Source: Pelomonas sp036404855
GTDB lineage: Bacteria > Pseudomonadota > Gammaproteobacteria > Burkholderiales > Burkholderiaceae_C
NCBI RefSeq assembly: GCF_036404855.1
Contig: NZ_DASWYS010000050.1
Coordinates: 1-64,000, forward strand
Reading direction: 5' to 3'
DNA: 64,000 nt
Positions 37,403-46,913 of the stretch are shown here, in pieces. The notes beneath the pieces were generated by a model. It saw only the letters and a program-made list of their open reading frames with translations. It made no database searches and was not told where the DNA came from. Position numbers and translations under genes: made by a program. The number at the start of each line of letters is the position of its first letter. Within the stretch, counting starts at the first letter, position 1.

Positions 37403-38253
37403 GGGTTCTGTCCGGTCAAGGTTGCTTCCAGCCCTTCGTCGCGGGTGAACTTGAAGCGCGAGGTGATGACCAGCACCTCGGCGCCGCGCAGCATCTCGGC
37501 GCTGAAATTGCCGAAGGGCGAGGCGGCCTGCACGATGGCGATGGCGCGGCGGTCCAGCGTCGCATTGCCGCTGGAGGCCACGATCTCGGTCTCGATGACT
37601 CGGCCCTTGTGGTCGATGTGGATGTTCATCGTCAGCTCGCCGTAGAGCTTCTTGCCGCGTGACTCGGGAAAGTCGCGCGTGCCGCGCTCCTCGATGCGGC
37701 GCCGCAGGCCATCGTAGTACTGGGCGTAGACGACCTCGCGCGTGGCCGGGCTGACGTAGCGCTTCTTCGGCCGGGCGTTCTCCGCGTTGACGCGCTTCTC
37801 GATCTCGGCGAGCAGATCAACCAGCTGGCGGCGCTTCTCGGCCAGGGCGCGCTCGGCGGCGTCGCTCTTCTCGCGTCTGGGGTCAGGAGGGGGCAGCAAG
37901 GCCAGTTCGCGCCTCACCTGCGTCAGCAGCAGCTGCTGCTGGCGCTGCAGCTGGGCGATCTGCGAACTCTGCGCCTCTGCCGAGTCACCCATCTCGTTGT
38001 GGCGTGCAGGCGGCAGTGGCGACGTGGCGCGGCCGGTCTCGACGCTGCCGCCGCCGGCGAGGCTGGCCTGGGCCAGGGCGGCCGCCTTGGTCGGTGCCTC
38101 GTTGGAGCGCGTGTTGACGAGGATGACCTCCAGCGGCGTGTCCTGGAAGATGCGGTTGAAGGCCTCGGGAGCGGCGATGCGCAGGCTCAGCAGCGCCCCG
38201 TGGACGCCGAGCGAAAACGCGAGCGCGATCTGCAGCGTGCTCGGCCGGCGCAT
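37399..38253 (-). CDS. TonB-like energy transducer / cell-envelope protein
   Basis: A 284-residue protein from ATG 38253, 1 bp after the RNase gene's stop. One N-terminal helix (LQIALAFSLGVHGALLSL) anchors it. A coiled-coil-like segment follows (about 105-165, rich in Gln, Glu and Arg), then a C-terminal TonB domain with YYDGLRRRIEERGTRDFP, GELTMNIHIDHKGRVIETEI and LDRRAIAIVQAASPF. TonB spans the periplasm to energise outer-membrane receptors, but this protein lacks the usual Pro-rich spacer and has no ExbBD neighbours, so it may be a structural TonB/TolA-like protein instead. The placement between RNB and aroE genes is typical of Burkholderiales. Confidence 0.82.
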   Translation of the reverse strand: MRRPSTLQIALAFSLGVHGALLSLRIAAPEAFNRIFQDTPLEVILVNTRSNEAPTKAAALAQASLAGGGSVETGRATSPLPPARHNEMGDSAEAQSSQIAQLQRQQQLLLTQVRRELALLPPPDPRREKSDAAERALAEKRRQLVDLLAEIEKRVNAENARPKKRYVSPATREVVYAQYYDGLRRRIEERGTRDFPESRGKKLYGELTMNIHIDHKGRVIETEIVASSGNATLDRRAIAIVQAASPFGNFSAEMLRGAEVLVITSRFKFTRDEGLEATLTGQNP

Positions 38254-38254
38254 C

Positions 38255-40288
38255 TCAGCCCTGGGCGGCAGCCGGCTCGGACTCACCGGCGCCGTCGTTC
38301 AGGTCGATGGCCAGCGCGATCGGGGCCGCAGCAGCTTCGAGTTCATCCTCATCGCCCTCGGGCTCATCGGTGGCTGCGGCCTCGTCCAAGCGCTCGATCA
38401 GCGTCGCATGCACGTCCAGCGTCATCTCGTCCAGGCCGGTGATGCGCACCTTCACATGGCTGCCGCGCGGCAGGCTCTCGCAGCCCAACGCCTTGAAGAC
38501 CAGCGGCAGGTCATCGGCGCGCACCAGGCCTTCCTTCATGACGGCGGCGGTCAGTTCGTTCGTGCCATTCTGCTGTAGCCAGCGCAGCGTCCAGAAGCGC
38601 TCGATGCTGTTCTGGAATCCGTTGTACGCCATGTAGGCGGACTCGAAGCCCGAGATGATGGAGAACAGCTGCGCGTCCTTGGGCTTGAAGGGCGCGACGA
38701 GCGCTGCCGTCTTGCCGTGACGGGCGCAGGCAATGATCTGCCATTGATTCACCAGGTCGACGTAGCGGCGCAGCGGCGACGTGGCCCACGTGTACTGCGC
38801 CACGCCCATGCCGGCATGCGGCAGGGGCTTGACGCCCATGCGCACCTTGATGCCAGGCGCCAGGCTGGCCTGGCTGCGGTAGATGCCCGGCAGGCCCAGC
38901 TCGGCCAGCCAGCCGCCCCAGGCGGAGTTGGCCATGATCATGGCCTCGGCCACGATCAGGTCCAGCGAACTGCCGCGCGCTCGCACGCCGATCTCGATGG
39001 ACTCGGTACCGTTGGGCGCTTCCATGCGCTCGCCGGCGAGGCGGAAGTTGTAGTCCGGCCGGTTGAAGGTCTCGGGCTTGCCGCGGACGATCTCACGCTG
39101 GGCCTTGAGATGCTTGGCCAGGCGCCAGGCAAAGGCCAGCTCGGGCGCGAAGGCGTAGTCGGCCGGCGCCTCGCCGGCGAGCGTGGCGTCCGTGACGATG
39201 CCGTCCAGCTTGTCGTGGCGCAGGTTGGCGGCGATGGGCACGCGCTCCAGCTTGGTTTCGCGCGACCTGACCTCGAACGACGCCTCGTCCAAGGTGAAAT
39301 AAATGGACACGGCCGGGCAGTCACGGCCTTCGATCAGCGTGTAGGCCTGTACGACGTCGTCAGGCAGCATGGTGATCTTCCAGCCCGGCATGTAGACGGT
39401 GGACAGGCGCTCGCGGGCCACCTTGTCGACGGCCGAGTCCGGCGTGATGGCCAGGCCCGGCGCCGCGATGTGCACCCCGAAGACCACGGTGCCGGTGCCC
39501 AGACCCTGCACCGAGAGCGCATCGTCAATCTCGGTGGTCTGCGAATCATCGACGGAGAAGGCGCGCACTGGCGCGAGGGGAAGTTCTTCCTTGATCTCGG
39601 GCGCGGCCAGGGCCGGGAAGCCCGTGCCTTTGGGAAAGTTCTCAAACAGGAAGCGCTTCCAGTGGAACTGGTAGGCGCTAGTGATGGCGCCCGCGGCCTG
39701 CAGCAGGTCCAGCGGCGCCTTGTGCGAGCGCTTGCTGGCCTCGACGACGGCCTTGTACTCCGGTCCGTTCTTGTCGGGTTTGAAGAGGATCTTGTAGATC
39801 TGGTCCTGGATGGGTTGGGGGCACGCGGCCTTAATCAATTCCTCGGCCCAGGCCTCGATCTGCAGTTGCTGCTGACGCTTGCGCTCGATGCCCAGCAGCG
39901 CAGCCTTGACTGTTTCCTCGGGCGCTTTCTTGAACTGGCCCTTGCCAGCTCGGCGGAAATAGTGCGGCGCGTCATATAGGCGAAAGAGAGCGGCGGCCTG
40001 CGGCACGACGCCAGCCTTGGCATCGAAGTAGTCGCGGGCGAGGTCGGCGAAGCCAAACTCGCCCTCGGGCGCGAACTCCCAGGCGAGATCGAGGTCGATC
40101 TCGTCAGCCAGCTTGCGGGCCTCGGCTAACAACATGGCGGGCGCCGGTTGCTCGAACTTCAGCAGCGCGTTGGCGGACTTCACCTTCACCCGCTTGCCGG
40201 AGTCCAGTTCCACCTGCAGCGAGGCGTCGGCCTCAGACATCACCCGGCCGGCGAGGAATTTGCCGGCATCATCAAACAGCACAAACAT
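38255..40288 (-). CDS. RNase II/R-family exoribonuclease
   Basis: A 677-residue protein with the RNB catalytic domain from about 240: VRAFSVDDSQTTEIDDALSV holds the Asp cluster that binds magnesium, followed by VFGVHIAAPGLAITPDSAVD, RLSTVYMPGWKITMLPDDVV and YTWATSPLRRYVDLVNQWQI. The N-terminal part (MFVLFDDAGKFLAGRVMSEA) is a short OB-like domain. A reduced S1-like end and an acidic tail close it. It would degrade RNA 3' to 5'. It is smaller than RNase R and unlike enterobacterial Rnb in its N-terminus, so I give no symbol. The 3' end is 1 bp from the TonB-like start. Confidence 0.92.
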   Translation of the reverse strand: MFVLFDDAGKFLAGRVMSEADASLQVELDSGKRVKVKSANALLKFEQPAPAMLLAEARKLADEIDLDLAWEFAPEGEFGFADLARDYFDAKAGVVPQAAALFRLYDAPHYFRRAGKGQFKKAPEETVKAALLGIERKRQQQLQIEAWAEELIKAACPQPIQDQIYKILFKPDKNGPEYKAVVEASKRSHKAPLDLLQAAGAITSAYQFHWKRFLFENFPKGTGFPALAAPEIKEELPLAPVRAFSVDDSQTTEIDDALSVQGLGTGTVVFGVHIAAPGLAITPDSAVDKVARERLSTVYMPGWKITMLPDDVVQAYTLIEGRDCPAVSIYFTLDEASFEVRSRETKLERVPIAANLRHDKLDGIVTDATLAGEAPADYAFAPELAFAWRLAKHLKAQREIVRGKPETFNRPDYNFRLAGERMEAPNGTESIEIGVRARGSSLDLIVAEAMIMANSAWGGWLAELGLPGIYRSQASLAPGIKVRMGVKPLPHAGMGVAQYTWATSPLRRYVDLVNQWQIIACARHGKTAALVAPFKPKDAQLFSIISGFESAYMAYNGFQNSIERFWTLRWLQQNGTNELTAAVMKEGLVRADDLPLVFKALGCESLPRGSHVKVRITGLDEMTLDVHATLIERLDEAAATDEPEGDEDELEAAAAPIALAIDLNDGAGESEPAAAQG

Positions 40289-40305
40289 AGGCGGGCGATT
40301 GTCCC

Positions 40306-40896
40306 TTACGCCAGCAGGTGCCTGACGACGCCGGGCAGGTGGACGTCGAAGTCCGTCAGACCATGGTCGCCGCCTTCCAGCACCTCGCCGTCACAGCCGG
40401 CGTAGCGGGCCAGCATCTCATGCCAGTCCAGCAGCTCGTCACCCTTGGCGATCAGGGCGTAATACCGTGCCGGGGCCGTCAGCCGCGCGGGCGGCGTCAG
40501 CGCAGCGAGCTCGGCCACATGCTGTGCAGTGAAGTTGAACTGCAGCTCGGGATCGTGCCAGGCGGTCAGCGTGCCGATGTGGCGGGACAGGTCGCGTGCA
40601 GGAGCCACGGCCGGATTCAGCACCGCCACGCGCCAAGCGCGGTGGGCAGGCTGTTCGGCCAGTGCGGTCGCGTAGAAGCCACCCAGCGAACTCCCGACGA
40701 CAGCGGCGCCTTGCGTCGGCCAGTCGGCCACGAGGCGGGACACAAGGTCCATGGCGGCCAGGGGGGAGGGCGGTAGTTGCGGGCAGACGAAGACCAGACC
40801 CGGTCGCCCGGCGGCCCACGCCGCCATGCGGCGCGCCTTGGCCGATGCCGGCGAAGAGCGGAAACCGTGCAAATAGAGCAGATGTGTGAGATCCAT
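40306..40896 (-). CDS. YqiA-like alpha/beta-hydrolase esterase
   Basis: A 196-residue protein from ATG 40896 (MDLTHLLYLHGFRSSPASAK). The YLHGFRSSP oxyanion loop, the nucleophile elbow VVGSSLGGFYATALA, the Asp of YYALIAKGDELLDW and the His of LEGGDHGLTDFD match the YqiA/YcfP family of small esterases. No signal peptide is present, so it is cytoplasmic. It is 17 bp upstream of the RNB gene. Its natural substrate is unknown. The start lies 115 bp from the divergent metalloprotease gene. Confidence 0.9.
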   Translation of the reverse strand: MDLTHLLYLHGFRSSPASAKARRMAAWAAGRPGLVFVCPQLPPSPLAAMDLVSRLVADWPTQGAAVVGSSLGGFYATALAEQPAHRAWRVAVLNPAVAPARDLSRHIGTLTAWHDPELQFNFTAQHVAELAALTPPARLTAPARYYALIAKGDELLDWHEMLARYAGCDGEVLEGGDHGLTDFDVHLPGVVRHLLA

Positions 40897-41011
40897 GACG
40901 GAAGTTTTGAGCGGAGCTTTGTGCAGCCTGCGACGCAAGCGGAATTCATTTGACTCGAGTGTCGCTGCCCGCCACAGTCCCTGCCTTTTCCCATCCTCGG
41001 ACCCGTTACCC

Positions 41012-43675
41012 ATGATTCCGACGCCTCGAACCGCCCTGGCCACCGCCATCCTGTTCGCGCTTGCCGCGGTTGCACAAGCCCAGACCCCGCCCAACGGTGC
41101 CGCCTCGGTGCCACCGGCAGCGGCAGCCGCTGCCGCCGCCGCCGCTGCTGCAGCACCCAAGCCCTTTGCTGACGTGATCAAGGGTGCAAAGGAGCAGCCC
41201 GGCCTGTTCCCGATCTGGCGCAAGGACGAGAAGGTCTGGATCGAGATCCCCAAGGAAGCCTTCAACAAGCCTTTCCTGTTCAGCGTCAACGTGGCCAACT
41301 CGATCGGCGAGCGCGGCTTCTACGCCAGCCAGATGCTGGGCGATGAATTGGCCGAATGGCGCCGCATCGGCAATCAGGTCCAGCTGATCGCGCTGAACAC
41401 CAAGTTCCGCTCCGACAGCGCCTCCAGCAAGCAGGCCCTCGAGCAGGCTTTCTCGCCCAGCCTGATTGCCGGCACGCCGGTGGCCAGCGCCGAGCACCCG
41501 GACCGCAAGTCGGTACTGGTGGACGCCAGCGGCCTGCTGCTGGGCGACATCCCCGGCTACTCCACGCGCCTGGAGATGGCCTACCGCCTGCCGTTCGCAC
41601 CCGATCGTGCCAATTCCTACATCGAGGCCACGCGTGCCGACGCCCAGATCTCGACCCTGACCTCGCGCGTGCACTTCGCCACGCCGCGCATCCCGGCACC
41701 GTCGTTGGTGCCCGCGCCCGTGCCCGTGCCGACGCCGCCCCAGGCCACGCCGGACCCGCGTTCGATGTTCTTCAGCTTCGTCTACAGCTTCCGCGCGCTG
41801 CCCGAAAAGCCGGCCGCCGTGCGCCATGCCGACCCCCGTCTGGGTCATTTCATGGAGAGCTACAGCAACCTCGGTGACGATCTCAAGGCCAACCCGCGCG
41901 TGCACATGGTGGCTCGCTGGCGCCTCGAGAAGAAAGACCCGAGCGCGGCCCTGTCCGAGCCGGTGCAGCCCATCGTCTACTGGATGGACAAGAACATCCC
42001 CGCGAAGTACCGCGCCTCGGTCAAGGCCGGCATCGAAGAGTGGAACAAGGCCTTCGAGAAGATCGGCTTCAAGGACGCCGTGCAGGCCAGGCAGCAGCCC
42101 GATGATGCCGACTGGGACAACATGGACTCGACGCATGCGTCCGTGCGTTGGTTCACCGGCGCCGATGTCGGTTTCGCCATCGGCCCGAGCAACAAGGACC
42201 CGCGCACCGGCGAAATCCTGGATGCTGACATCGGCATGAGCGACGTCTTCGGCCGCGGCTCACGCCGTCTGGCCGCCGACGACGTGCTGCCTGGAGGCCA
42301 GCCGGCGCTGACAAGCTGGATGGGTGAGCGCAGCCTGCATCTGGCCGAGCAGCAGTGCAGCTACATGGCCGATCAGGCCCACGAGTTCGGCTTTGCGCTG
42401 GACCTGTTGGCACTGCGCGACGGCCTGGAGATGGACGGCCCCGAGGCCGAGGCGTTGGCTCAGGCCGTCGTCAAGGACGTGGTCATGCACGAAGTCGGCC
42501 ACACGCTGGGCCTCAAGCACAACTTCAAGTCGTCCACGACCGTCACCCAGGCCCAGCTGAAAGACAAGGCCTTCACCGATGCACATGGCATCTCCAACTC
42601 GGTGATGGACTACAACGCCTACAACCTGCCGCTCAAGGGTGAGGCCAAGACCACTGTCACCAACACGACGCTGGGCGCCTACGACTACTGGGCCATTGAG
42701 TACGCCTACAAGCAGATCCCGGCCGAACAGGAAGCCGCCGAACTGGCCAAGATCGCGGCCCGCTCGACGGAGCCTCTGCTTGCCTACGGCGACGACTTTG
42801 ACCAAGGCGTCGGCGGTCCCTATGACGGCTTCGACCCGCGCAGCAACCAGCGCGATCTTGGCGACGACCCGCTGGCCTACGCCAAGAAGCGCCTCAAGCT
42901 CAGCCAGGAACTGTGGGATCGCGTGCAGTCGCGTCAGGCCACCGTGGGTGACGACCCGCTGCGCAACCGCCGCTCGATCGCAGAGTCCTTCCGCCAGATG
43001 GGCATGACGGCCAACAACGTCAGCAAGTACGTGGGCGGCATGTATGCCGAGCGCGTGGTGCCGGGCGTTACGAGCGGCCCGGCCTTCAAGCCGGTGGAGA
43101 ACGCGCAGCAGCGCGAGGCGCTGCGCTTCATTGCCAGCGGCCTGCTGTCCAGCGACTCGTTCAAGTTCAAACCCGAGTTCCTCGCCACGCAGACGCTGGA
43201 CTACAACGAGTGGGACCGCGGCCTGCCGCTGTCCATCCCGGACGCCGTCGCTGCACTGCAGGGCCGCGTGCTGGACCGCCTGATGTCGCCCAACACGGCG
43301 CGCCGCCTCATCGAGCAGGGTGCCTATCTGCCCGAAGCCCAACGCAAGGGTGCTGTGTCGCTCAGCGAGGTCTACGGCGCACTGCAAGGCGCGATCTTCA
43401 GCGAGCTCAAGACCGGCGCCGAGATCGATCGCATGCGTCGCAGCCTCCAGCGCGAGTACCTGCGTCGCCTGCAGGCGCAATTGAACCGCTCGACCAACGG
43501 CGCGACGGTCTATGCCGATGCCTTCTCGATGGCGCGCTGGCATGCCAACCTGCTGGCCAACGACCTGCGTGCGGCGGCGGCCAAGCCGGGGCTGTCGGTC
43601 GAGACCCGCGCCCACGTGGTTGAGATGCAGGACATGCTGAGCTCGATGCTGAAGGCCTCGCTGACGCGCAGCTGA
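41012..43675 (+). CDS. Secreted zinc-dependent metalloprotease (DUF4953/DUF5117 type)
   Basis: An 887-residue protein from ATG 41012, chosen because it starts directly with a signal peptide (MIPTPRTALATAILFALAAV..AQA). A tract of 13 consecutive alanines follows near residues 36-48. The N-terminal DUF5118/5117-like region is followed by the zinc site HEVGHTLGLKH, with His493, Glu494, His497 and His503, the metzincin-type HExxHxxGxxH pattern. The Met-turn candidate is NSVMDYNAYNLPL. A C-terminal helical region (AALQGRVLDRLMSPNTARR onward) completes the family layout. The target is unknown. A strong terminator follows the gene. Confidence 0.9.
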   Translation: MIPTPRTALATAILFALAAVAQAQTPPNGAASVPPAAAAAAAAAAAAAPKPFADVIKGAKEQPGLFPIWRKDEKVWIEIPKEAFNKPFLFSVNVANSIGERGFYASQMLGDELAEWRRIGNQVQLIALNTKFRSDSASSKQALEQAFSPSLIAGTPVASAEHPDRKSVLVDASGLLLGDIPGYSTRLEMAYRLPFAPDRANSYIEATRADAQISTLTSRVHFATPRIPAPSLVPAPVPVPTPPQATPDPRSMFFSFVYSFRALPEKPAAVRHADPRLGHFMESYSNLGDDLKANPRVHMVARWRLEKKDPSAALSEPVQPIVYWMDKNIPAKYRASVKAGIEEWNKAFEKIGFKDAVQARQQPDDADWDNMDSTHASVRWFTGADVGFAIGPSNKDPRTGEILDADIGMSDVFGRGSRRLAADDVLPGGQPALTSWMGERSLHLAEQQCSYMADQAHEFGFALDLLALRDGLEMDGPEAEALAQAVVKDVVMHEVGHTLGLKHNFKSSTTVTQAQLKDKAFTDAHGISNSVMDYNAYNLPLKGEAKTTVTNTTLGAYDYWAIEYAYKQIPAEQEAAELAKIAARSTEPLLAYGDDFDQGVGGPYDGFDPRSNQRDLGDDPLAYAKKRLKLSQELWDRVQSRQATVGDDPLRNRRSIAESFRQMGMTANNVSKYVGGMYAERVVPGVTSGPAFKPVENAQQREALRFIASGLLSSDSFKFKPEFLATQTLDYNEWDRGLPLSIPDAVAALQGRVLDRLMSPNTARRLIEQGAYLPEAQRKGAVSLSEVYGALQGAIFSELKTGAEIDRMRRSLQREYLRRLQAQLNRSTNGATVYADAFSMARWHANLLANDLRAAAAKPGLSVETRAHVVEMQDMLSSMLKASLTRS

Positions 43676-43694
43676 TCGTCATCGCTTCGCTCAC

Positions 43695-43722
43695 AAGGCC
43701 GGCCGCTGCGCCGGCCTTTTTT
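43695..43722 (+). terminator. Intrinsic terminator after the metalloprotease gene
   Basis: AAGGCCGGC (43695-43703) pairs with GCCGGCCTT (43710-43718) around the loop CGCTGC, and the T-run covers 43717-43722. The stem of nine perfect, mostly G-C pairs followed by six T makes this a strong Rho-independent terminator. Confidence 0.92.
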
Positions 43723-43759
43723 GCTCGCTAGCATGTGCTTCTCTGCCTCAGGAAACCCC

Positions 43760-44155
43760 ATGACCAGCACGTCCACGCCCTACCTTCCCGACCATCTTGG
43801 CATCGTCGTGACCCGCAATGCGGGCGGCGAGGTGCAGGGCGAGATGCCGGTGCGGCAGCAACTGATGGCGCCCAACGGCTTTCTGCATGCAGGCAGCGTC
43901 GTCACGCTGGCCGACAGCTGCGCCGGCTATGGCTGCATGGCCCACCTGCCGAGTGGTGCTGTCGGCTTCACGACCGTGGAGCTGAAGTCCAACTTCCTGG
44001 GCACCGCGCGTGACGGCACGGTGGAATGCGCGGCGCGGCTGGTGCACGGCGGGCGCACGACGCAGGTCTGGGACGCGGTGGTGACGCACCGGGAGACTGG
44101 CAAGACCATGGCCCTGTTCCGATGCACGCAGATGGTGCTGTACGGGAAAGGCTGA
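43760..44155 (+). CDS. PaaI-type hotdog thioesterase
   Basis: A 131-residue protein from ATG 43760, with ribosome site AGGAAA. The hotdog core has MAPNGFLHAGSVVTLADSCAG, where Asn/Gly and the Asp of LADS are the usual catalytic-site residues, then GFTTVELKSNFLGTARDGTV and GRTTQVWDAVVTHRETGKTM. It is predicted to hydrolyse acyl-CoA thioesters, aromatic or medium chain; the exact substrate is not evident. Its stop converges on mpl at a distance of 43 bp, without a clear terminator between them. Confidence 0.9.
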   Translation: MTSTSTPYLPDHLGIVVTRNAGGEVQGEMPVRQQLMAPNGFLHAGSVVTLADSCAGYGCMAHLPSGAVGFTTVELKSNFLGTARDGTVECAARLVHGGRTTQVWDAVVTHRETGKTMALFRCTQMVLYGKG

Positions 44156-44198
44156 TCTCCCGCGGGCCGGCGTGGTCGGGCGGCGCCTGCTCGGGTCC

Positions 44199-45578
44199 TC
44201 AGGCGTGGGCTGCCAAGCCTTCCAGCAGCTTGTCGTGAATGCCGCCAAAGCCGCCGTTGCTCATGCATAGAAGATGGTCGCCCGGCTTCGCGGCCTTGAT
44301 GACAGCGGCCACGAGCGCATCGACGTCCGCGCCGACGAATGCCTGGGTGCCCATGGGCGCCAGCGCTTCCTTGGCGTCCCAGCTCAAGCCCTGCTGGTTG
44401 CAGAAAGCCAGGTCGGCCTCCTCCAGCGCCCAGGGCAGTTGGGCCTTCATGGTGCCCAGCTTCATCGTGTTGGAGCGGGGCTCGAAGATGGCCAGGATGC
44501 GCTCGGCCGGTGCGATGCGACGGCGCAGACCGTTGATGGTGGTGCGGATGGCCGTCGGATGGTGGGCGAAGTCGTCGTAGACCTTGATACTGCCGCCTTC
44601 GCGTCGGGCCTCGCCACGTAGCTCCATGCGGCGGCGCACGTTCTGGAACTCGGCCAGCGCAGCGGCCGACTGTTCGGGCGTCACGCCCACATGCTCGGCA
44701 GCGGCGATGGCTGCCAGCGCATTGAGCTGGTTGTGCTCGCCAATCAATCCCCATTCGACGCGCGCGACCTTCAGACCGCCGCGCAGCACATCGAAGGACT
44801 GCGGCTCGCCGCGGGCGCGCAGCATGCCGGCCTCTTCCTTCTTGGCGCCGAAACGCTGCACCTCGCTCCAGCAGCCGCGCGCTATGACGCGCTGCAATGC
44901 CTCCTCGCGGGCGTTGACGACCAGGCGGCCGCTGGCCGGCACGGTGCGCACGAGATGGTGGAACTGGGTCTCGATGGCGGCCAGGTCCGGAAAGATGTCG
45001 GCGTGATCGTGCTCGAGGTTGTTCAGGATGGCCGTGCGCGGGCGGTAGTGCACGAACTTGCTGCGCTTGTCGAAGAAGGCCGTGTCGTACTCGTCGGCCT
45101 CGATGACGAAGCTCTTGCCTTCTCCAAGTCGAGCCGACACGCCGAAGTTCTGTGGCACGCCGCCCACCAGAAAGCCCGGCTTCAGCCCTGCATGCTCCAG
45201 GATCCACGCCAACATGGACGTCGTCGTCGTCTTGCCATGCGTGCCGGCCACGGCCAGGACGTGGCGCCCCTGCAGAACATGCTCGGCCAGCCATTGCGGG
45301 CCGGAAACATAGGGCAGGCCGGCGTCGAGGATGGCCTCCATCAGCGGGAATCGTTCGCCGCGCGTGACCACGTTGCCGATGACGAAGACATCCGGCTGGA
45401 GCTCCAGTTGCTCGGCGCCGAAGCCGGTGATCAGTTCGATGCCCAGGGCCTCGAGCTGGGTGCTCATGGGCGGGTAGACGTTCGCGTCGCAGCCCGTCAC
45501 GCGGTGGCCGGCCTCGCGCGCAAGCGCCGCCAGCCCCCCCATGAAGGTGCCGCAGATACCGAGGATGTGCAAGTGCAT
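44199..45578 (-). CDS. mpl: Mpl, UDP-MurNAc:L-Ala-gamma-D-Glu-meso-DAP ligase
   Basis: A 459-residue Mur-ligase family enzyme that recycles murein tripeptide onto UDP-MurNAc. ATG 45578 gives the typical start MHLHILGICGTFMGGLAALA. The ATP loop is AVAGTHGKTTTTSMLAWI, followed by the ligand site FVIEADEYDTAFFDKRSKF and NLEHDHADIFPD, and the C-terminal VYDDFAHHPTAIRTTINGLR. These distinguish Mpl from MurC. The start is 29 bp downstream of the hemL stop, so the two may share a transcript. An in-frame extension upstream to 45719 is not supported. Confidence 0.95.
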   Translation of the reverse strand: MHLHILGICGTFMGGLAALAREAGHRVTGCDANVYPPMSTQLEALGIELITGFGAEQLELQPDVFVIGNVVTRGERFPLMEAILDAGLPYVSGPQWLAEHVLQGRHVLAVAGTHGKTTTTSMLAWILEHAGLKPGFLVGGVPQNFGVSARLGEGKSFVIEADEYDTAFFDKRSKFVHYRPRTAILNNLEHDHADIFPDLAAIETQFHHLVRTVPASGRLVVNAREEALQRVIARGCWSEVQRFGAKKEEAGMLRARGEPQSFDVLRGGLKVARVEWGLIGEHNQLNALAAIAAAEHVGVTPEQSAAALAEFQNVRRRMELRGEARREGGSIKVYDDFAHHPTAIRTTINGLRRRIAPAERILAIFEPRSNTMKLGTMKAQLPWALEEADLAFCNQQGLSWDAKEALAPMGTQAFVGADVDALVAAVIKAAKPGDHLLCMSNGGFGGIHDKLLEGLAAHA

Positions 45579-45606
45579 GGCGATCAGCCCCGTAGGGCGT
45601 GGGAAC

Positions 45607-46893
45607 TCAGCGCAAGGCGGTGCGTGCGGCCGCGAGGGTGGCATCGATGTCGGCCTGGGTGTGGGCGGCCGATACGAAACCTGCCTCGTACAAGGCCGGA
45701 GCAAGATAGATGCCGGCATCCAGCATCGCGTGGAAGAAGCGGTTGAAGCGCTCCTTGTCCGTGGTCATCACGGTCGTGTAGTTCTGCGGCAGCTCCGGCA
45801 GCAGGAAGAAGCCAAACATGCCGCCTTCGCAGTCGGCGCTGAAGGGCACGCCGTTTTCAAGAGCGACCGTCTTCAGGCCATCGACCAGCAGGCGCGTCTT
45901 GGCGGACAGCGACTCGAAGAAGCCGGGTTTCTGGATCTCCCGCAGCGTTGCCAGACCGCAGGCTGTGGCCACCGGATTGCCTGACAGCGTGCCGGCCTGG
46001 TAGACGCCGCCCAGCGGCGCCAAGTGCTGCATGACCTCGCGCCTGGCGCCGAAGGCCGCCAGCGGCATGCCGCCGCCAATGACCTTGCCGAAGGTGGAGA
46101 TGTCGGGTGCGAAGCCGGGGATCAGCTTGGCGTAATGGGCCTGTGCGGAGCCCAGGCCGACGCGAAAGCCCGTCATGACCTCGTCCAGCACAAGCAGCGC
46201 GCCATGCTGCGTGCACAGGCGCCGCAGTGCCGTCATGAAGGGCACGGAGGCACGCACGAAGTTCATGTTGCCCGCGATGGGTTCGATGATGACGCAGGCC
46301 AGTTCGTGGCCGGCTTCGTCGAACGCGGCTTCCAGCTGCTCCACGTTGTTGTATTCGAGGACCAGGGTGTCCGCCGCCGATCCGGGCGTGACGCCTGCAC
46401 TGGTGGGGTGGCCGAAGGTGGCCAGGCCCGAACCGGCCTTCACGAGCAGCGCGTCGGTGTGGCCGTGGTAGCAGCCCTCGAACTTGATGAACTTGTGCCG
46501 GCCTGTGGCGCCGCGCGCCAGGCGGATGGCGCTCATCGTCGCTTCGGTGCCGGAGCTCACCAGGCGCACCTGATCCATGCTGGGCACCAACTTGAGGATC
46601 TCCTCGGCCAGCTCAATCTCGCGCTCCGTCGGTGCGCCGAAGGAGAAGCCCTCAGTGGCGGCCTTCTGCACCGCCTCCAGGACGGCCGGGTGGCCGTGGC
46701 CCAGGATCATGGGACCCCAGGAGCCGATGTAGTCGATGTAGCGCTTGCCTTCGGCGTCGACGATATAGGCCCCTTCGCCGCGGGCGATGAAGCGCGGCGT
46801 ACCGCCGACGGCGCGGAAGGCGCGCACGGGAGAGTTCACGCCGCCGGGGATGACGCGCGCGGCGCGCTCGAAGAGCTCGGAATTGCTAGCCAT
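45607..46893 (-). CDS. hemL: HemL, glutamate-1-semialdehyde 2,1-aminomutase
   Basis: A 428-residue PLP enzyme that makes 5-aminolevulinate for haem synthesis by the C5 pathway. Signatures are RVIPGGVNSPVRAFRAVGG, SWGPMILGHGHPAVLEAV, VSSGTEATMSAIRLARG, LLVLDEVMTGFRVG and the PLP-binding Lys in DISTFGKVIGGGMPLAAFG. The C-terminal YLAPALYEAGFVSAAHTQAD is also typical. It starts 20 bp after the thiD-like stop on the same strand. Length is normal. Confidence 0.97.
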   Translation of the reverse strand: MASNSELFERAARVIPGGVNSPVRAFRAVGGTPRFIARGEGAYIVDAEGKRYIDYIGSWGPMILGHGHPAVLEAVQKAATEGFSFGAPTEREIELAEEILKLVPSMDQVRLVSSGTEATMSAIRLARGATGRHKFIKFEGCYHGHTDALLVKAGSGLATFGHPTSAGVTPGSAADTLVLEYNNVEQLEAAFDEAGHELACVIIEPIAGNMNFVRASVPFMTALRRLCTQHGALLVLDEVMTGFRVGLGSAQAHYAKLIPGFAPDISTFGKVIGGGMPLAAFGARREVMQHLAPLGGVYQAGTLSGNPVATACGLATLREIQKPGFFESLSAKTRLLVDGLKTVALENGVPFSADCEGGMFGFFLLPELPQNYTTVMTTDKERFNRFFHAMLDAGIYLAPALYEAGFVSAAHTQADIDATLAAARTALR

Positions 46894-46913
46894 GGGAAAA
46901 GGGAATCAGGGAG

